NCBI RefSeq assembly: GCF_015732155.1
Contig: NZ_WIQK01000001.1
Coordinates: forward strand, 1,312,001-1,376,000
Direction of reading: 5' to 3'
From: Pectinatus sottacetonis
Lineage (GTDB): Bacteria; Bacillota; Negativicutes; Selenomonadales; Selenomonadaceae
DNA: 64,000 bases
In this document: in pieces, positions 62,327 to 64,000 of the stretch
Numbering within the stretch: the stretch's first letter is position 1
Layout of the letters: the number at the start of each line of letters is the position of its first letter
Position numbers and translations under genes: made by a program
The notes under the pieces: model-generated
Database searches by the model: none
What the model was told of the DNA's origin: nothing
The model's input: only the letters and a program-made list of their open reading frames with translations

Positions 62327-63617
62327 TCATAAGACCGCACCAGTACCAATTCGTGAAAAATTTTCTATAAGTCAAGACAGTGTTATTGACGGACTTCATC
62401 ATATTGATGACTATGGTGCTATAATGGAAGCCGTTATTTTATCTACGTGCAACCGCACTGAGATATATGCAGTCCTGGATGATGGAGATAATGGCAGAAG
62501 CATATTGAAAAGATTTTTATTTGATTTGACTGGTAATGAAGATGAGATAGATTGTTACTTGTATTATTATCCTGCCAGAGCATGTATAAAGCATTTATTT
62601 GAGGTAGCCTCCAGTCTTGATTCTCTGGTAATAGGAGAAGGGCAGATTTTGAGCCAGGTGAAAAAAGCATATGCCGTGGCGCGGGAAAATGCGGCTACGA
62701 GTACGGTTTTAAATACTTTATTTCATAGAGCGATAACTACAGGCAAAAGAGTGCGTACAGAAACTCATATAGCATATAGTGCCGTATCAGTAAGCTATGC
62801 AGCTGTAGAGCTTGCTAAAACAGTATTCAGTAATAATCTGAAAAATTCTTCAGCACTTATTTATGGTGCCGGAGAAACGGCTGAACTTACGGCAAAAAAT
62901 CTTTTGGGGAAGGGAATAAAAAAGATTTATATTGCTAACCGCCATATTCAAAAAGCACAGACACTGGCAGAGAAATTTGCTGGTTCAGCGGTGCCATTTG
63001 ATAAAGCATTTACTATGGCTGATGATGTAGACATAGTAGTGACCTCGACAGGCGCGCCGCATTATGTAGTAAAACCGTGGGAAACACAGCAGTTTATGGC
63101 ACGCAGAAAAGGAAGACCGCTGGTATTTATTGATATAGCCGTTCCACGTGATGTAGATCCTGATGTTGAAAACATAAAGGGCGTTATTTTATATAATATA
63201 GATGATCTTAAAGCAGTTGTTGAAGACAATATAAAGCGCCGTGGGCAGGAAGCCCAGGTCGCCCGCAAAATAATAAATGAAGAAGTAGAAGGGCTTATTG
63301 AAAGATTCCGCTATTTATCATTCAGGCCGGTAATGGTCCTGTTGACTGATAAGGCTGACCGTATACGGCGCCGTGAAGTAAAAAGGGCGATGAATAAACT
63401 TGAAGATATTACTCCCGCCCAGGAAAAAGCTGTAGAAAATATGTCTAAAATGATTGTGAGAAAACTCTTGCGGGAACCGATGAGCAAATTAAACAGTTCA
63501 GCAGGAACACCACAGGAAAAATTTTACATAGAAGCTATGAAGAAATTATTTAAACTCGATATGTTTAAGGAGAAAAATAGTGAGGAACAAAATAGTTATA
63601 GGTACGCGCAGCAGTAA
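62301..63617 (+). CDS. hemA: Glutamyl-tRNA reductase
   Basis: A 438-residue NADPH enzyme that reduces glutamyl-tRNA to glutamate-1-semialdehyde, the first committed tetrapyrrole step. [16 protein letters not shown], the catalytic cysteine in [28 protein letters not shown], the NADPH motif YGAGETAEL and the C-terminal dimerisation helix are all present. Length is normal. It overlaps both neighbours, implying translational coupling. Confidence 0.96.
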   Translation: MQLAVLGLNHKTAPVPIREKFSISQDSVIDGLHHIDDYGAIMEAVILSTCNRTEIYAVLDDGDNGRSILKRFLFDLTGNEDEIDCYLYYYPARACIKHLFEVASSLDSLVIGEGQILSQVKKAYAVARENAATSTVLNTLFHRAITTGKRVRTETHIAYSAVSVSYAAVELAKTVFSNNLKNSSALIYGAGETAELTAKNLLGKGIKKIYIANRHIQKAQTLAEKFAGSAVPFDKAFTMADDVDIVVTSTGAPHYVVKPWETQQFMARRKGRPLVFIDIAVPRDVDPDVENIKGVILYNIDDLKAVVEDNIKRRGQEAQVARKIINEEVEGLIERFRYLSFRPVMVLLTDKADRIRRREVKRAMNKLEDITPAQEKAVENMSKMIVRKLLREPMSKLNSSAGTPQEKFYIEAMKKLFKLDMFKEKNSEEQNSYRYAQQ

Positions 63618-64000
63618 ATTAGCCTTATGGCAGGCAAATTACATTGCTGACTGTATAAAAGAAAAGTATCCTGATAAAACAGTGGAACTTTTGCATATTA
63701 CAACTAAAGGCGATCGGGTACTTGAGGTTCCTCTTGCTAAAATAGGTGGAAAGGGACTTTTCACTAAGGAAATAGAAACGGCAATGCTGGAAAAGAAAAT
63801 AGATATGGCGGTACACAGCTTAAAGGATATGCCGACAGTCCTTCCTGCAGGATTGAAATTAGCAGTAATCAGTAAAAGAGCAGATGTTGGAGATGCTTTT
63901 GTAAGTTTAAAATATAAAAAGTTTTCTGAGCTGCCGAAAGGTGCTAAAATAGGTACTTCAAGTCTTAGACGCAAGGCTCAGCTCCTGCATGTGCGCCCGG
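63580..64000 (+). CDS. hemC: Porphobilinogen deaminase (hydroxymethylbilane synthase), truncated by window end
   Basis: The first 140 residues are visible. It starts at GTG (63580), with AAGGAG 6 bases upstream and a 38-base overlap with hemA. Conserved parts are [48 protein letters not shown] and [11 protein letters not shown]. The dipyrromethane-cofactor cysteine lies beyond the window. It polymerises four porphobilinogens to hydroxymethylbilane. Confidence 0.95.
   Translation, partial: MRNKIVIGTRSSKLALWQANYIADCIKEKYPDKTVELLHITTKGDRVLEVPLAKIGGKGLFTKEIETAMLEKKIDMAVHSLKDMPTVLPAGLKLAVISKRADVGDAFVSLKYKKFSELPKGAKIGTSSLRRKAQLLHVRP

Overview
This window is AT-rich chromosomal DNA from a low-GC, diderm-type anaerobic Firmicute. 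The most likely group is the Negativicutes (Selenomonas/Megamonas/Pectinatus type). That placement is inference from gene content: a flavodoxin-DUF3793 pair, a siroheme/cobalamin gene set, an exported protein with YG-type repeats, and rubrerythrin alongside a cytochrome bd oxidase. No 16S gene is present to confirm it. Genes are densely packed, most have clear AGGAGG-type ribosome binding sites, and several start with TTG or GTG.

Layout. 1-1982 (minus): a truncated chemoreceptor, then DUF3793 and flavodoxin genes. 1983-2959: a long gene-free AT-rich region with about eleven DnaA-box-like 9-mers at 2150-2428, where the flanking genes diverge; this is a candidate replication origin. 2960-6148 (plus): reverse rubrerythrin, two tandem PilZ proteins and an epimerase. 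6235-8981 (minus): an OPT transporter and a Crp/Fnr regulator. 9363-12941 (plus): an aminotransferase and feoAB. 13119-19957 (minus): an AEC permease flanked by small inverted-repeat elements, a D,D-carboxypeptidase, a thioesterase, a GltB-type oxidoreductase and a two-component system with a His/Met-rich sensor. 20264-22030 (plus): a small exported protein and trxA-trxB. 22100-23278 (minus): a PatB/MalY enzyme. 23785-26204 (plus): ptsH-ptsI and an unknown gene.

26670-32496 is the cydABDC oxidase operon, preceded by a terminator-ended structured RNA candidate. 32587-38189 is an ECF S component plus a nucleoside catabolism operon (deoD, NCS2 permease, deoB, pdp, cdd). 38324-45463 is an RpiR-regulated mannose-class PTS operon. 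It combines sorbose-type dehydrogenases with a tagatose/galactitol-type kinase and aldolase. 45570-50815 (minus) holds an SSS symporter with a 58-residue partner and an M20 hydrolase, a repeat-containing exported protein, a PHP phosphatase and a frameshifted TSCPD gene.

50989-59852 holds nucleotide-sugar genes (ugd, rmlA, rmlC, with rmlB displaced), the cobalamin side-chain pair pduX-cobD, galM, and a CheX plus receiver-CheX pair. 59943-61144 (minus) is a RidA protein and pdxK. 61470-61546 is tRNA-Pro(GGG) with a consensus promoter. 61694-64000 is a tetrapyrrole operon: precorrin-2 dehydrogenase, hemA and hemC, with hemC cut by the window end.

The genes fit a fermentative, motile, sugar- and nucleoside-using anaerobe that tolerates oxygen through cytochrome bd, rubrerythrin and thioredoxin, and that makes siroheme or cobalamin. 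The items most worth a second look are the DnaA-box cluster, the hybrid PTS pathway, the structured RNA before cydA, the His/Met-rich sensor kinase and the frameshifted TSCPD gene.
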